From the NCBI GenBank assembly GCA_030668545.1, contig DAOUTT010000001.1, positions 1 through 31,007 on the forward strand: a stretch of DNA of 31,007 bases, given 5' to 3'. Position numbers and translations under genes: made by a program. This DNA comes from Anaerolineales bacterium (GTDB taxonomy: Bacteria; Chloroflexota; Anaerolineae; Anaerolineales; E44-bin32). The number at the start of each line of letters is the position of its first letter. Within the stretch, counting starts at the first letter, position 1. Positions 7,650 to 15,834 of the stretch are shown here, piece after piece. The notes under the pieces were generated by a model. It did no database searches. It had not been told where the DNA came from and was given only the letters and a program-made list of their open reading frames with translations.

Positions 7650-8522
7650 CCGAATTTTCCCTAATCCATTTTATGAACCCCGACAGTCTATCATAGCCGA
7701 GGATTCTGAGCAAGAAGAATGGGCTCCTATGCCTACTTGGCGAGGTCTTCAGGACGAAGCATGTCCCTTAATGTCATTGAGGGCGAAGCGACCTCCTCCA
7801 TCCTTAGCGAGAGATTGCCGCATCGCCCTAGCGGGCTCCTCGCAACGACACGCGCAGCAATGCCTTGGCCTCTTTTGTCTATTTCGAGCACAGCGAGAAA
7901 TCCCTACGATGTTACTCGTGAGGAATCCTTCATTGGAACGGATGCTCTCCCCGTGTGACGAAATACGCCCTTTAATGTCATTGCGAGCGAAGCGAAGCAA
8001 TTTCATCCTTTCTTGTCGGGAGATTGCCACGTCGCCCTATCGGGCTCCTCGCAATGACACGCGCGGCAACACCTTTCCTCTTTTGTCATTTCGAGCACAG
8101 CGAGAAATCCCTACGATGTTGCTCGTGAGGAATCCTTCTTTAGAACGGATACGTACCTGTGAGACGAAATACGCCCCATGATGTCATTGCGAGCGAAGCG
8201 AAGCAATCTCGTCCTTTCTTGTCGGGAGATTGCCACGTCACCCTATCGGGCTCCTCGCAATGACACGCGCGGCAACACCTTTCCTCTTTTGTCATTTCGA
8301 GCGCAGCGAGAAATCCCTACGATGTTGTTCTGGAGGACTCCACATATAGAAAAGAGAGAATTCCCCATTCCTTAGATTCTTAAACGATGACTTGTATCGT
8401 TTCGGGGACTTCTCCCATAAGCAGGCTCCACGCTCCCTTCAGCCGGAGTACTGACCTGGATTGGGCTCACCTGTGCAAGTTTGAAATGATGGTTTTAAGT
8501 AGAAAAAGGGGCGATCGTGATG
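7650..8522. other. Gene-free stretch of 873 bp
   Basis: No credible coding region was found between the Roadblock start and the rimM stop. The middle is the palindromic repeat array. The left flank (7650-7771) would hold the Roadblock promoter; a fragment resembling the repeat (GAGCAAGAAGAATGGGCTCC) may be another decayed copy. In the right flank (8341-8522) I see no gene, clear terminator or conserved motif. Confidence 0.7.
7772..8340. repeat. Degenerate tandem array (~205-bp unit, 3 copies) of palindromic intergenic elements
   Basis: Three copies start at TGTCATTG, at 7772, 7976 and 8182, with a spacing of 204-206 bp. Each unit begins with a palindromic element (7772-7850, 7976-8059, 8182-8265). 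In copies 2 and 3 its ends are the 12-nt inverted repeat TGTCATTGCGAG/CTCGCAATGACA, with an inner GCAATCTC/GAGATTGC pair in copy 3. A second element follows (GTCATTTCGAGCxCAGCGAGAAATCCC), then a spacer. Copies 2 and 3 are nearly identical over about 150 bp; copy 1 is more diverged. The layout resembles MITE-like or REP-like elements scattered through many bacterial genomes. No transposase gene is nearby. Open frames through the array are by-products of the repeat. Confidence 0.9.
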
Positions 8523-9086
8523 TTATTCGCTTTTCTTGTTAGGGACTAATCCCGAGAGCAGATGGACGATAACCTTCCCCCGCTCCAGATCGACATCACG
8601 AATAACAGATTCGATTGCCGGAAGAAGTACTTCCTCGCCATTTTCGTTGCGAACAATAAAGACATCATTGGCACCAGTCTCGAGAATCTCTGCGATTTCG
8701 CCCAGCACTTCCCCGTCCTCGCAGCAGACACTCAATCCGAGCAGCTGCCAGTGGTAGTATTCCCCCTCCTGCAGAGATTCAACCTCACCAGATTCCAGCC
8801 GGATCTCCCTATCACGCCACTGCTCAGCCGTATTTCGATCATCACAACCTTCAATCGCGAGAAGGTAGCGTCCGCGATGCAAGCGGATGGAGGTGACAAT
8901 CGAGGGTGTTGTCGTTTCACCCAGGAATATCTCCATCCCCGGGCGGACCGATTGGATCAGTTTCGAGAATTGCTCAACAACAAGCCCGCCTCGAATCCCA
9001 TGAGGACGAACAATGCGCCCGACAACCAGAAAATTCGGTGGTTGACGGGCGCTTCCCTTCTCAGGTGAATCTGAAGGTCGAACCAT
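8523..9086 (-). CDS. rimM: 16S rRNA processing protein RimM
   Basis: Ribosome maturation factor that binds S19 and helps assemble the 30S head. The N-terminal RimM domain starts with FLVVGRIVRPHGIRGGLVVEQF, and the C-terminal PRC-barrel half has YYHWQLLGLSVCCEDGEVLGEI, TGANDVFIV and EVLLPAIESVIRDVDLERG. At 187 residues the length is normal, with about 17 extra residues before the domain. It starts 6 bp after the khpA stop, in the usual ffh-rpsP-khpA-rimM order, so it is probably co-transcribed. Unlike most genomes, no trmD or rplS follows. Confidence 0.96.
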   Translation of the reverse strand: MVRPSDSPEKGSARQPPNFLVVGRIVRPHGIRGGLVVEQFSKLIQSVRPGMEIFLGETTTPSIVTSIRLHRGRYLLAIEGCDDRNTAEQWRDREIRLESGEVESLQEGEYYHWQLLGLSVCCEDGEVLGEIAEILETGANDVFIVRNENGEEVLLPAIESVIRDVDLERGKVIVHLLSGLVPNKKSE

Positions 9087-9092
9087 TCGCGA

Positions 9093-9320
9093 TTAAGGGA
9101 TATCGAGAGTGACGCGTACGCCACTTCGAGCAGCGGCTACTCTCAAGAGCACGCGCATAGCGTTTGCCACTCGGCCATTCCGCCCAATCACCCTTCCCAT
9201 ATCTTCCTCAGCGACAGATAATTCCAGCAGGACATCGCGTCCACGATTTTCTTCTGTCACCCAGACTTCTGTAGGATCATCAACGATAGACTTCGCAATA
9301 AACTCGATTAAGGATTTCAC
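9093..9320 (-). CDS. khpA: KH domain RNA-binding protein KhpA
   Basis: A 75-residue single KH domain (YlqC family). The GxxG RNA-binding loop is IGRNGR (Gly46-Gly49), flanked by LSVAEEDMGRV and a helix with VANAMRVLLRVAA. Family members bind many RNAs, often as a heterodimer with KhpB, and influence cell length and ribosome biogenesis. Position between rpsP and rimM is the conserved one. No khpB/jag gene is in the window. Confidence 0.95.
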   Translation of the reverse strand: MKSLIEFIAKSIVDDPTEVWVTEENRGRDVLLELSVAEEDMGRVIGRNGRVANAMRVLLRVAAARSGVRVTLDIP

Positions 9321-9377
9321 TTTGGATATAACCCTCCATGAGTCCTGCTTATGTGCATTCCCACGCAGTTTCAGGAC

Positions 9378-10178
9378 TTAGGCGTCCTCGTCCTTCTCGG
9401 ATTCAGCTTCATCGTTCGTTTCGTCTTTTTCCTCGGACTCAGGTTCCGCTTCGACTTCAGGCTCAGCTTCAGGTTCCGCTTCGGCTTCAGGCTCAGCTTC
9501 AGGTTCCGCTTCGGCTTCAGGCTCAGCTTCAGGTTCCGCTTCGGCTTCAGGCTCAGCTTCAGGTTCCGTTTCGGCTTCAGATTCAGCAGCTTCTTCGGAC
9601 TCTTTGGCTTTTTCTTCGCCATCGGTAGCTTCAGCCTCGGTCTCGTCTACAACCTCGGGAGCTTCCTTTTCCTCGGTCGGAGTTTCTTCAGGCTCCGCCT
9701 CAGCCTCGGTCTCCTCTGCTGCATCGGGCTTTTCCTCTTCCTCAGCTGGAGCTTCTTCAACCTCAGGCGTTTCTTCCACAGCTTCTTTCGCCTCGTCTTT
9801 CTTGCGCGCCTTAGCTTTCTTCTTACGCTTCCCGACAAGGTCATCACGGCGTGTCCGCGGATCGATCTCCGGGAGCGCCTTTTCAGCTTCCTCTAACAGC
9901 TTCTCGAGTGGTTCTCCTTGCTTAAAGCGTTCCCAACGCTCCCAGGTTCCCAGAGCGTTAAGTGCTTGACGGACGGCATCGCTTGGCTGTGCTCCATGCT
10001 GAAGCCAGTGGAACAAACGCGCTTCATCCACCACTACGGTGGATGGTTCCGTGCGAGGATTATAGTTGCCGAGGATCTCCAAGAAACGCCCATCTCGTGG
10101 GCTTTCTTTGTCCGCAGCGACGATTCGGTAGCTCGGCTGGTTACGAGCACCCACTCGGCGTAATCGAATTCGAACCAT
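9378..10178 (-). CDS. rpsP: 30S ribosomal protein S16 with long acidic repeat tail
   Basis: Residues 1 to about 88 are a canonical S16: MVRIRLRRVGARNQPSYRIV, DGRFLEILGNYNPR, then ARLFHWLQHGAQPSDAV. The protein continues to 266 residues, roughly three times the usual 80-100. After a linker (FKQGEPLEKLLEEAEKALPEI) comes a very basic patch (GKRKKKAKARKKDEAKEA, about 115-135), then some 130 residues made almost only of Glu, Ala, Pro, Asp and Lys, including a repeated EAEPEAEAEP unit. The tail should be disordered and strongly negative, and probably projects from the ribosome. The Shine-Dalgarno is GAGAGGGA. S16 identity is certain; the role of the tail is unknown. Confidence 0.96.
   Translation of the reverse strand: MVRIRLRRVGARNQPSYRIVAADKESPRDGRFLEILGNYNPRTEPSTVVVDEARLFHWLQHGAQPSDAVRQALNALGTWERWERFKQGEPLEKLLEEAEKALPEIDPRTRRDDLVGKRKKKAKARKKDEAKEAVEETPEVEEAPAEEEEKPDAAEETEAEAEPEETPTEEKEAPEVVDETEAEATDGEEKAKESEEAAESEAETEPEAEPEAEAEPEAEPEAEAEPEAEPEAEAEPEAEPEVEAEPESEEKDETNDEAESEKDEDA
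9441..9590 (-). repeat. 30-bp tandem repeat in the rpsP tail
   Basis: Four near-perfect 30-bp units (9441-9470, 9471-9500, 9501-9530, 9531-9560) and a degenerate fifth (9561-9590) encode EAEPEAEAEP on the minus strand. Since 30 bp is a multiple of three, copy number can change without shifting the frame, so tail length may vary between strains. The complement is also open as a Phe/Arg-rich frame, which is an artefact of the repeat. Confidence 0.95.
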
Positions 10179-10285
10179 TTATCGTCCCTCTCTTTTTTCG
10201 TTTTGCCTGCTCGTGTTTCGGGGTCGAGAGGGGGCTGCCTCGGAAGGGAGGCAATTGTTACCTTTCAACCACCAACAGGCTTTGA

Positions 10286-11620
10286 TTATAACGGCCAGGA
10301 TCCCATTCTTGGAAGGCCGCGTTTCCCGATCTGCTTCATCATCTTCCGCATCTGACGGTGTTGACGCAGAAGCTGATTGATTTGTTGGACGCTCGTACCC
10401 GATCCCCGGGCGATGCGTCTCTTCCGGCTGGCGTTCAGGATTTCCGGTTTTCGTTTCTCCTGAGCGGTCATTGACTGCAATATTGCCTGCGTGAAGACCA
10501 ATTGGCTTTCGGCATCTTGGCTATCGATCTGATTGCCAGTCACGCCTGATGGTAAAGCCTCTAGCAATTTACTCACTGGCCCCATTTGACGCATCATAGC
10601 AAGCTGTTGAGCGAAATCCTCGAGCGTGAATTCCCCCTGCAAGAGCCGCTCGGCCTGCGCTTCCACTGCTTCTTTTTCGATCGCAGCTTCAGCTTTCTCG
10701 ATGATGGAAAGTACATCGCCCATCCCGAGTATTCGTGAGGCAAGCCGCTCAGGATCGAACGTCTCCAGTGCATCACGTGCTTCGCCAACGCCGATAAACT
10801 TGATCGGCATGCCCGTAATCGCACGCATCGAGATCGCTGCACCACCGCGGGCATCGCCATCCATCTTCGTCAGGATTAAACCCGTCAGGTTCACCGCTGT
10901 ATTGAACCCCTGCGCGATTTGCACGGCTTCCTGTCCCGTCATCGCATCTACGATGAGTAAAGTCTCGGTAGGATCGGTAGCCGCTTTGATCGTTCGCAGC
11001 TCTTCCATCATCGGCTCATCGATTTGCAGGCGCCCGGCAGTGTCGATGATAACGACACTCACCCCACCTTTGCGCGCCTTATCAAAACCGTCTGTGCATA
11101 TCTTCGCCGGGTTTCGATCCGTGCTTGTGAAGACCGGAACATCGATCTCTGCACCCAGGACTTCTAACTGCGTGGCTGCTGCGGGTCGATAGGGATCGGC
11201 GGCGATGAGCATGGTTCGTTCGCCCTGCCCTTTGAGTTTGCGGGCAAGCTTCGCGGCCGTTGTTGTCTTTCCAGATCCCTGCAACCCAACCAGCAGGATA
11301 ACGCGTGGTTTGGCGCCTTGGAGCCGTAAATGTTCTGGCTCACCCAGTACAGCGACCAACTCCTGGTGGATAATGCGGATCACCTGCTGCGCTGGATTCA
11401 ATGAGCGCGATACATCTTCACCCAAAGCGCGTTCTTTAACGTGCTTTAACAGGTCCTTAACAACTTGGTAATGTACGTCTGCTTCTAAGAGCGCCAGCCG
11501 GATCTCACGCAGGGCAGAATCAATATCCTCTGGCCTAAGTTTGCCGTGTCGGCTGAGCTCTTTAAAGACAGTTTGTAGTTTGGTCGAAAGTGACTCAAAC
11601 ACGTTCGCAAATAACCCCAA
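10286..11620 (-). CDS. ffh: Signal recognition particle protein Ffh
   Basis: GTPase of the signal recognition particle; with 4.5S RNA and FtsY it delivers nascent membrane proteins to the translocon. The order is an N domain (FESLSTKLQTVFKEL), a G domain with GLQGSGKTTTAAKLA, DTAGRLQIDE and TKMDGDARGGAA, and an M domain with PEILNASRKRRIARGSGTSV and the Met-rich QMRKMMKQ helix. The 444-residue length is normal. The longest frame starts with TTG at 11620; homologues usually start at FESL, so GTG at 11602 is a plausible alternative. Neither start has a strong Shine-Dalgarno. The gene opens the ffh-rpsP-khpA-rimM cluster, with 107 bp before rpsP. No ylxM or ftsY is adjacent. Confidence 0.97.
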   Translation of the reverse strand: MGLFANVFESLSTKLQTVFKELSRHGKLRPEDIDSALREIRLALLEADVHYQVVKDLLKHVKERALGEDVSRSLNPAQQVIRIIHQELVAVLGEPEHLRLQGAKPRVILLVGLQGSGKTTTAAKLARKLKGQGERTMLIAADPYRPAAATQLEVLGAEIDVPVFTSTDRNPAKICTDGFDKARKGGVSVVIIDTAGRLQIDEPMMEELRTIKAATDPTETLLIVDAMTGQEAVQIAQGFNTAVNLTGLILTKMDGDARGGAAISMRAITGMPIKFIGVGEARDALETFDPERLASRILGMGDVLSIIEKAEAAIEKEAVEAQAERLLQGEFTLEDFAQQLAMMRQMGPVSKLLEALPSGVTGNQIDSQDAESQLVFTQAILQSMTAQEKRKPEILNASRKRRIARGSGTSVQQINQLLRQHRQMRKMMKQIGKRGLPRMGSWPL

Positions 11621-11654
11621 TACGCAATACGCCGATCGGTCATTTTACGAACAG

Positions 11655-11689
11655 CGACCGTCCGGCGGGTCGTAAGTCGTATTCGACTT
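11655..11689 (-). terminator. Two adjacent hairpins between the RodA-PbpA fusion gene and ffh
   Basis: AAGTCG (11674-11679) pairs with CGACTT (11684-11689), and CGACC (11655-11659) pairs with GGTCG (11668-11672). On the minus strand the pair follows the fusion gene stop but is not followed by a clean U-tract, so termination is only a guess. Confidence 0.25.
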
Positions 11690-11726
11690 TATTACTGGAG
11701 AATTGTAGCCTGCCCGATGGTCTTGG

Positions 11727-14462
11727 TCAAGGGATACCTTCGCTTCGCATGTGATCGAGGATATTTCGACCAATACGCTCCGCAATAATCGTATTCTGAC
11801 CCTCGATGACAACGACCACTACGTAACTGTTTTCGTGGTTGAACAGCCCGCCCTGATACCAGCCAAGGCTCTCGCCAGCTTCACCCGTCAGGGCTTCTGA
11901 ACGTTGGCCAAAGGGTTGCCCTTGTGCACCACCAAGCATCTCGATAACCTGGTTTCGGACGCTTGGATCTAAAACCTGACGATCTGCACCCAAAGGTAGG
12001 ATGTCAACCCAGTCCCCTTCCAGAGGTCGGTAAGCGTCCACGACCCGGAGAGCTGGCATACCCGGGTCTGAAATCAAACCTGCAAACGCCCGGGCGAGCT
12101 GCAGCGGGCTTATCGTCAGATTCCCTTGACCTACCGCTGCCAGCCCCAACGTGACTTCACTGGAGAGGTCATTTGGATCCGATGGTTCACCGGTTGGCAG
12201 GCGAATTTCCGGGCGCTCATGGAAACCAAATGCCTCGAGCAAGTTATTAAAATCATCAGCGCCTAATTCCAAGCCGAGTTTGACGAATGGCGCAGGACAT
12301 CCATTCTGGAGGGCCTTGATGTAGTCTGCATCGCTATCAGGGAGAAGCGTTAACAAGCATGCAAGTGATTGACCGTTCACTTCTACGGGTGTCTCAAAGT
12401 TTGGAGCCAAATCACCCGGTTCAGCGATACCCGTCTGCATGCTCCATGCAAGAATGTAGGGGCTTAGAACCATTCCGGGTTGATATCTTCCCTGAGTGAC
12501 TCGGTTCAATAATGGAGATGAAGGATCTGTCACTATGTCCTGCCACTCTTGGTCGAATCGATTTGGATCGTACGATGGCGATGATGCCATGGCCAGAATA
12601 TCCCCGGTTTGTGCATCCAGCAGGACAATTCCGCCCTGGTAGCCAGTGAGTTGATCCACGACGGCTTCCTGTAATTGGCTGTCCAGTGTCAAGCGGAGAT
12701 CGCTGCCGGGTGGAGGATGTCCGCTAGTAAGCTGTGACCACCCTATCGCAATCGGATTATCTCCCTCACTCCCCCGTAGAAGCCCATCCATGACGCTTTC
12801 TAAGCCGGATAAACCATAGGTAAAGGAGTCATATCCAATAACCGTCGCACTTTGAGGATGTGGATAAAATCGTTGATATGAGCCGAGGCTGCCCGTTGAT
12901 TCAGCGAGCAGTTCTCCGCTCTCATCCATTATCGACCCTCGTTTCGTATATAACTCTTCCACCGCTCTGCGCGGGTTATCGGTCCTGCTTACAAGGATGG
13001 GGGCTCGATAAACTGTCCACCAACCTAAAGTGACTGCCAGCGCTCCCCATGCAACGAGACTCCCATAATACAGCGCAGTAAGTGGGAGTGTGAAGATTTC
13101 ATTCCTCTCGGTTTTCCCTGAGAGTAGAAGAAGAATGCCCAGAAGGAGGAAGCTCGTAACAAGCGATGATCCCCCATAGGACACGAACGGTAAAGTCACC
13201 CCAACCAGCGGAAGCAGGCGGATATTCCCGCCGATGATCAACACTGCTTGCAGCCCGAGCGAGATACTGATGCCTGCAGAGAGCAACGCTCCAAATGGAT
13301 CCCGTGATCGAAAAGCGACGCGCAATCCCCTACTAACAAGCACGGCAAATAATGCGATGACAGCCAAGCCACCAAGCAGGCCAAATTCTTCTGTAATCGC
13401 GGTGAAGATGAAATCAGTATGAACAGCGGGAACAAATCCAGGTGACCCCAAACCAAAACCGCTCCCAATTACACCGCCGGAGGCTAATGCGATCAACGAC
13501 TGCACCACTTGGTACGACCCTCCAATCGGATCCGGCCATGGGTTTATCCATGCCGTGATCCGCTGACCAACGACATCAAAGAGGAAGTACCCCAATGCGC
13601 CAGCAAGTATTCCAAAAATCGAGGCAAGGATAATGATCCACCATCGTCCGGTTGCCAAATAAAGTAGGAGAGCAAGTAGCGCCAGGAAGAGCATCCCCAT
13701 CCCTAGATCCCGCTGGACGAGCAGGAGAACCACCGAGAGCGACCAGATGACAATCAAGGGAAGCAGCGTGGAAAACGACGGGAGTCCCTCATCTCGATGG
13801 AATGTGAAACGCAGCTTGTCACTCAGAAAGGATGCGAGAAAGGCAACCAAAAGCAGCCGAAGAGGTTCTGATGGCTGGAGATAAACCCCGCAACATCCGA
13901 GCCAGAGTCTGGGTTCGCCTCCAGTGGGATGCGTGCCGAAAACCAGTGTTAAGACCATCAACACCAGGCCTACGCTCATCCACACATACCTGTAGCGCCG
14001 CAGCCATGATAGATGCCTATCCCCGTGGAGAACTGCATAGAGGACGGTGATACTAACGATGAACCAACCCGTCTGCCGAAGACCGAAGCTCGGAAATAAC
14101 CGCCAAATGGCGAGCAAGCCCCAGCCAGTGAGCAGAAAAGCCGTTGGCAGTAATATGGGATCGCGATCAGGATTCGTGCGCTGGAGGGCCCGGCGCGTGA
14201 GCCAAAAACCAAAAACCCAAACGGGAAGAACGAGAAAATGACCCCAGCGGTCTCCAAAAGCTACCCATTGATCTAGGCGGGCTGCAGTTGCGAAAGACAA
14301 TGCCAAGGCAGTGAAGAGCAAAAAGAGGAACGCGAGGCTTCCAAGGAATACCTCGCGCTCCTCACTTGTTCGTTCTTGATCAGCTAAGATATCGATCCAC
14401 AAGTAAAGAGTACCTCTTACGCACCGCTTCTGAAATGATGTCCGGGTTCGTGGCAATTGCAT
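11727..14462 (-). CDS. SEDS (RodA/FtsW) glycosyltransferase fused to a degenerate PbpA-like transpeptidase domain
   Basis: A 911-residue fusion. Residues ~35-460 are a polytopic SEDS domain with the conserved loop NPWPDPIGGSYQVVQSLIALASGG, which should carry the catalytic Asp, then HTDFIFTAITEEFGLLGG and PLVGVTLPFVSYGGSSL. SEDS proteins polymerise lipid II into glycan strands. After a further membrane segment (~470-490), residues ~500-911 match a PbpA-type class B PBP: KRGSIMDESGELLAES, YGLSGLESVMDGLLRG, LDAQTGDILAMASSPSYDPN. All three catalytic motifs are lost: SxxK reads Met664-V-L-Ser667 (in QPGMVLSPY), SxN reads Gly721-Cys-Pro723, and KTG reads Leu858-Thr-Gly860. The PBP part is therefore predicted inactive and perhaps structural. 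The start is uncertain: ATG 14462 overlaps mtnP by 83 bp without a Shine-Dalgarno; TTG 14402 has AAGAGG upstream. Confidence 0.92.
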   Translation of the reverse strand: MQLPRTRTSFQKRCVRGTLYLWIDILADQERTSEEREVFLGSLAFLFLLFTALALSFATAARLDQWVAFGDRWGHFLVLPVWVFGFWLTRRALQRTNPDRDPILLPTAFLLTGWGLLAIWRLFPSFGLRQTGWFIVSITVLYAVLHGDRHLSWLRRYRYVWMSVGLVLMVLTLVFGTHPTGGEPRLWLGCCGVYLQPSEPLRLLLVAFLASFLSDKLRFTFHRDEGLPSFSTLLPLIVIWSLSVVLLLVQRDLGMGMLFLALLALLLYLATGRWWIIILASIFGILAGALGYFLFDVVGQRITAWINPWPDPIGGSYQVVQSLIALASGGVIGSGFGLGSPGFVPAVHTDFIFTAITEEFGLLGGLAVIALFAVLVSRGLRVAFRSRDPFGALLSAGISISLGLQAVLIIGGNIRLLPLVGVTLPFVSYGGSSLVTSFLLLGILLLLSGKTERNEIFTLPLTALYYGSLVAWGALAVTLGWWTVYRAPILVSRTDNPRRAVEELYTKRGSIMDESGELLAESTGSLGSYQRFYPHPQSATVIGYDSFTYGLSGLESVMDGLLRGSEGDNPIAIGWSQLTSGHPPPGSDLRLTLDSQLQEAVVDQLTGYQGGIVLLDAQTGDILAMASSPSYDPNRFDQEWQDIVTDPSSPLLNRVTQGRYQPGMVLSPYILAWSMQTGIAEPGDLAPNFETPVEVNGQSLACLLTLLPDSDADYIKALQNGCPAPFVKLGLELGADDFNNLLEAFGFHERPEIRLPTGEPSDPNDLSSEVTLGLAAVGQGNLTISPLQLARAFAGLISDPGMPALRVVDAYRPLEGDWVDILPLGADRQVLDPSVRNQVIEMLGGAQGQPFGQRSEALTGEAGESLGWYQGGLFNHENSYVVVVVIEGQNTIIAERIGRNILDHMRSEGIP

Positions 14463-15246
14463 CTTCTAGCGCAGTGTGACATTCGCAGCTCACTTCTTCA
14501 GGGAGTTCTGCAACAAGATGCGCAATTACTTCCTGGGCGAGGTTGGTATTCTTCTTAACGGTTTGGAATACCATTTCCACCGTGACTGGCTCCTCGGCTT
14601 GATGCCAGACATCGTAATCTGTGACATGCGCCATTACGGCGTAGCACATCTCAGCTTCCCTGGCGAGGAATGCTTCAGGAGAAGTCGTCATCACAATAAT
14701 GGACATTCCCCAAGCACGATATATATTGGATTCAGCACGGGTGGAGAAACGCGGTCCTTCGATCGTGATGTAGCACCCTCCACGATGGACGCTCCCGCTT
14801 ACTTCCTCAGTGCTGGATGCAAGGGTCTCGGAGAGATCAGGACAAAATGGGTCAGCGACACTGATATGTGTCACTAAACCGCTCTCGAAGAACGAACGTG
14901 GCCTAGAAACTGTATGATCAAATAGCTGATCAGGGATTACAATCTCACCCGGCACATAATCCTCACGCAGCGATCCGCAGGCGCTGATCGAAAGAACGCG
15001 CTCCACGCCGAACATTTTCAGGGCATATATATTCGCACGGTAATTCACGGTAGTCGGGGGATAGATATGGCCTATCCCATGGCGGGCCAAGAAGACTACT
15101 TTTCGACCATTTAACTTGCCTATCGCAAGCGGCGAACTAGGTTCGCCAAAGGGTGTCGAGATCTGTTGCATCTCTACGTCAGTCAGATCTGGCATGTCAT
15201 ATGTGCCCGACCCACCAATCACACCGAGAACAGGTTGTTCATCCAT
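14380..15246 (-). CDS. mtnP: S-methyl-5'-thioadenosine phosphorylase
   Basis: Cleaves methylthioadenosine with phosphate to adenine and methylthioribose-1-phosphate, the first step of methionine salvage from polyamine or SAM by-products. The family II nucleoside phosphorylase signature is clear: VIGGSGTYD, FLARHGIGH, NYRANIYALK, SACGSLREDYVPG and IEGPRFSTRAESNIYR. The base-specificity motif is TDYDVWH with Asp210 and Asp212, as expected for 6-aminopurine (MTA) rather than 6-oxopurine substrates. Length (288) is normal. An AAGAGAGAG site precedes the ATG. It sits between the FhaB-like gene and the RodA-PbpA fusion and overlaps the latter, so the two are likely co-expressed, although no functional link is known. 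No mtnA or other salvage gene is in the window. Confidence 0.93.
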   Translation of the reverse strand: MDEQPVLGVIGGSGTYDMPDLTDVEMQQISTPFGEPSSPLAIGKLNGRKVVFLARHGIGHIYPPTTVNYRANIYALKMFGVERVLSISACGSLREDYVPGEIVIPDQLFDHTVSRPRSFFESGLVTHISVADPFCPDLSETLASSTEEVSGSVHRGGCYITIEGPRFSTRAESNIYRAWGMSIIVMTTSPEAFLAREAEMCYAVMAHVTDYDVWHQAEEPVTVEMVFQTVKKNTNLAQEVIAHLVAELPEEVSCECHTALEDAIATNPDIISEAVRKRYSLLVDRYLS

Positions 15247-15393
15247 AATCTCTCTCTTGTTTATTGCTATCTTAGCATAGGCTCGAGTTAGAAATCTCCA
15301 CTTTCATGCACCTGTTGCCCTGTAGTTTATATGACTATACGAATTTTCTTGGCTCACGTGAAGGACTTTACAATAAAAATATGTTCGCTCCTT

Positions 15394-15834
15394 TTAATCC
15401 ATATCATCTTCAACAACGGGTGCTTCCATTAGGAATTCAACTCTACCAAAGGCAATCTGGTCGCCATATGTGAGGACCAACGGTCCTTCGAGCGCTATAC
15501 CGTTGACTGTCGTCCCATTCCGCGAACCTAAATCCTCTAACCACCATTGTCCCTCGTGAAAGGATAACCGCGCATGATGCGCGGATGCTGTTTCATCCTG
15601 AAGCACTAATGAATTATCGGCTGCTCGACCAATCCGATTATTTGCGATGAGAGAGTGTCTTACATCAACGTTCGAACCGTCAGCTAATACAAGAACCGCG
15701 GGAGGGTAGTGTATTTCAGAGACTCGATGGGATTGTATCTCCTTCCAAAGAAAGAGAAGGATCACGCCCAGAAAAGCGTAGAGGATCAGACCCAAGACAA
15801 CCCTGATCACAAGTAGTACTAACCCTGGAGTCAT
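15394..15834 (-). CDS. Membrane-anchored FHA domain protein (FhaB-like)
   Basis: 146 residues: one hydrophobic segment (about 4-30) followed by a charged juxtamembrane stretch and a C-terminal forkhead-associated domain. FHA hallmarks are IGRAADN (Gly69-Arg70), the SxxH at Ser84-His87, LGSRNGT (Asn106) and the VNG turn (Asn111-Gly112). FHA domains bind phosphothreonine peptides. The layout (N-terminal membrane helix, C-terminal FHA, ~150 residues) is that of actinobacterial FhaB/FipA, which acts in cell division and wall synthesis. Its ATG overlaps the stop of the upstream FHA gene (ATGA, 15831-15834), implying coupled translation. No Ser/Thr kinase that would make its ligand is in the window. 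Confidence 0.9.
   Translation of the reverse strand: MTPGLVLLVIRVVLGLILYAFLGVILLFLWKEIQSHRVSEIHYPPAVLVLADGSNVDVRHSLIANNRIGRAADNSLVLQDETASAHHARLSFHEGQWWLEDLGSRNGTTVNGIALEGPLVLTYGDQIAFGRVEFLMEAPVVEDDMD

Noticed and set aside
7519..8181. Plus-strand open frame of 220 codons
   Set aside because: It runs antisense to the Roadblock start and then through the palindromic repeats; its repeated peptide only mirrors the repeat unit.
7772..8340. Possible CRISPR array
   Set aside because: The period is about 205 bp, the repeats are long composite palindromes, and there are no short unique spacers or cas genes.
9351..9896. Long plus-strand Phe/Arg/Leu-rich open frame opposite the rpsP tail
   Set aside because: It is the complement of the Glu/Ala/Pro repeat of S16; the repeat keeps several frames open and no start signal or family match supports it.
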